NCBI RefSeq assembly: GCF_001870435.1
Contig: NZ_MDDR01000020.1
Span: 1-64,000, forward strand
Origin: Pseudomonas costantinii
GTDB lineage: Bacteria > Pseudomonadota > Gammaproteobacteria > Pseudomonadales > Pseudomonadaceae
Reading direction: 5' to 3'
Length of the DNA stretch: 64,000 nucleotides
Shown here: one piece after another, positions 63,388-64,000 of the stretch
How positions within the stretch are numbered: position 1 is the stretch's first letter
Layout of the letters: each line of letters opens with the position of its first letter
Notes under the pieces: generated by a model
What the model was told of the DNA's origin: nothing
What the model saw: the letters and a program-made list of their open reading frames with translations, nothing else
Database searches by the model: none
Made by a program: the position numbers and the translations under genes

Positions 63388-64000
63388 ATGGAACTGCACG
63401 TGGTGATCAACGGCCGCAAGGACCTGGCCGACCAACTGTACCGGCAGTTGCGCGAAGCTATCGCGTCCGGGCGCCTGACCGCCGGTGCGCAACTGCCTCC
63501 CAGCCGTTTGCTGGCCGAGCAGTTGGGGGTGTCACGCAAGACCGTGTCCGACACCTACGCCACCCTGACCTACGAAGGCCTGCTGGTGGGCAAGACCGGC
63601 CGCGGCACCTTCGTCAACGCCCACGCGCCGCAGGCCGAACGCCTGCAAACCGCCACCGACCTGGCCTGCGCCTCCAACCTGGCTAAATGGGCGGCACTGC
63701 CCTCGCCCATGCGCCACCCTACACGCGACAGCACCTTGCGCTACGAATTTATCGGCGGCGCCACCTCACGCAATCAATTTCCCCAAGATGAATGGCGGCG
63801 CTGCACCCAGGACGCCTTGCGCCGTATCGCGCAGAACAGCGGCTTTTACAGCCAGCCTGAAGGGCTGCCGGCGCTGCGCGAGGCCATCGCCGGGCATATC
63901 GCATTTTCCCGTGGGGTGAAATGCCGCGCCGACAGCATCGTGGTCACCAATGGCGCGCAACAGGCGCTGGACTTGATCGCCCGTGTGGTGCTGGAACCGG
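63388..64000 (+). CDS. MocR/PdxR-type regulator, cut by right edge
   Basis: The first 204 residues of a GntR-aminotransferase chimera. The winged helix is ADQLYRQLREAIASGRLTAG, LPPSRLLAEQLGVSRKTVSD and KTGRGTFV. After a linker the aminotransferase-like part begins (FIGGATSRNQFPQDEWRR, then LPALREAIAGHIAFSRGVKC and VVTNGAQQALDLIARV). The PLP lysine lies beyond the window. ATG 63388 follows TTGGGATG. Such regulators often control the neighbouring divergent gene, here the AhpD-like protein. Confidence 0.9.
   Translation, partial: MELHVVINGRKDLADQLYRQLREAIASGRLTAGAQLPPSRLLAEQLGVSRKTVSDTYATLTYEGLLVGKTGRGTFVNAHAPQAERLQTATDLACASNLAKWAALPSPMRHPTRDSTLRYEFIGGATSRNQFPQDEWRRCTQDALRRIAQNSGFYSQPEGLPALREAIAGHIAFSRGVKCRADSIVVTNGAQQALDLIARVVLEP

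Overview
The window reads as chromosomal DNA of a Pseudomonas of the fluorescens group. The protein sequences are typical of that group (YbiT, AcnB, a complete nic cluster like that of P. putida). GC is high throughout. Intergenic spaces carry the inverted REP/REPIN palindromes characteristic of these genomes. I found no rRNA, tRNA or CRISPR array. Positions 1-5416 are the integrase-proximal end of an integrated element that continues off the left edge. It holds a phage-type cytosine DNA methyltransferase with a repeat-rich target domain, several small unknown genes, an excisionase-like gene and a tyrosine integrase abutting the 5' end of ybiT.

Positions 5437-25721 are mostly ordinary chromosome: ybiT; a von Willebrand A protein broken by a frameshift; a secreted protein with two DUF2599-like repeats; an MFS exporter and a lipase-like hydrolase; a divergent azoR/MFS pair sharing a palindrome; an AraC regulator and a semialdehyde dehydrogenase; a LysR gene preceded by a very similar palindrome; a YjbR protein; DUF1294-uppP; a chemoreceptor; pnuC with a NadR-like kinase; and gamma-glutamyltransferase.

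Positions 25077-38517 are a full nicotinic acid degradation island. nicS and nicAB carry out and control ring hydroxylation. nicR/nicX and the divergent nicCDEF cover 6-hydroxynicotinate to fumarate, followed by the transporter nicT and a predicted periplasmic nucleoside hydrolase in the position where I would expect a porin. nicR is separated from nicX by a 0.7-kb nest of repeats. Two identical 11-bp motifs flank the nicX-nicC divergent promoter, and two similar 16-bp motifs lie upstream of nicA.

Positions 38558-48404 are one tightly overlapping nine-gene operon, divergent from a LysR gene. It encodes two paralogous binding proteins, an FAD-linked 2-hydroxyacid dehydrogenase, an aminotransferase, two permeases, an ATPase, a thiol dioxygenase and a 899-residue protein that fuses four rhodanese modules to a cystathionine-lyase-type PLP enzyme. 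It looks like a dedicated organosulfur uptake and catabolic system whose substrate I cannot name, and it is the best candidate here for an undescribed pathway.

Positions 49554-64000 are housekeeping and mixed genes: a DUF1289 protein; acnB behind a strongly folded 135-nt element; SulP and ParB-like genes; a Ser/Thr-type permease; a Thr/Cys-rich 27-residue leader peptide followed by an attenuator-like terminator before an isochorismatase-fold hydrolase; a 2-hydroxyacid dehydrogenase; a TadG-like protein; a phosphotransferase-SDR pair; an AhpD-like protein; and a MocR-type regulator cut by the right edge.
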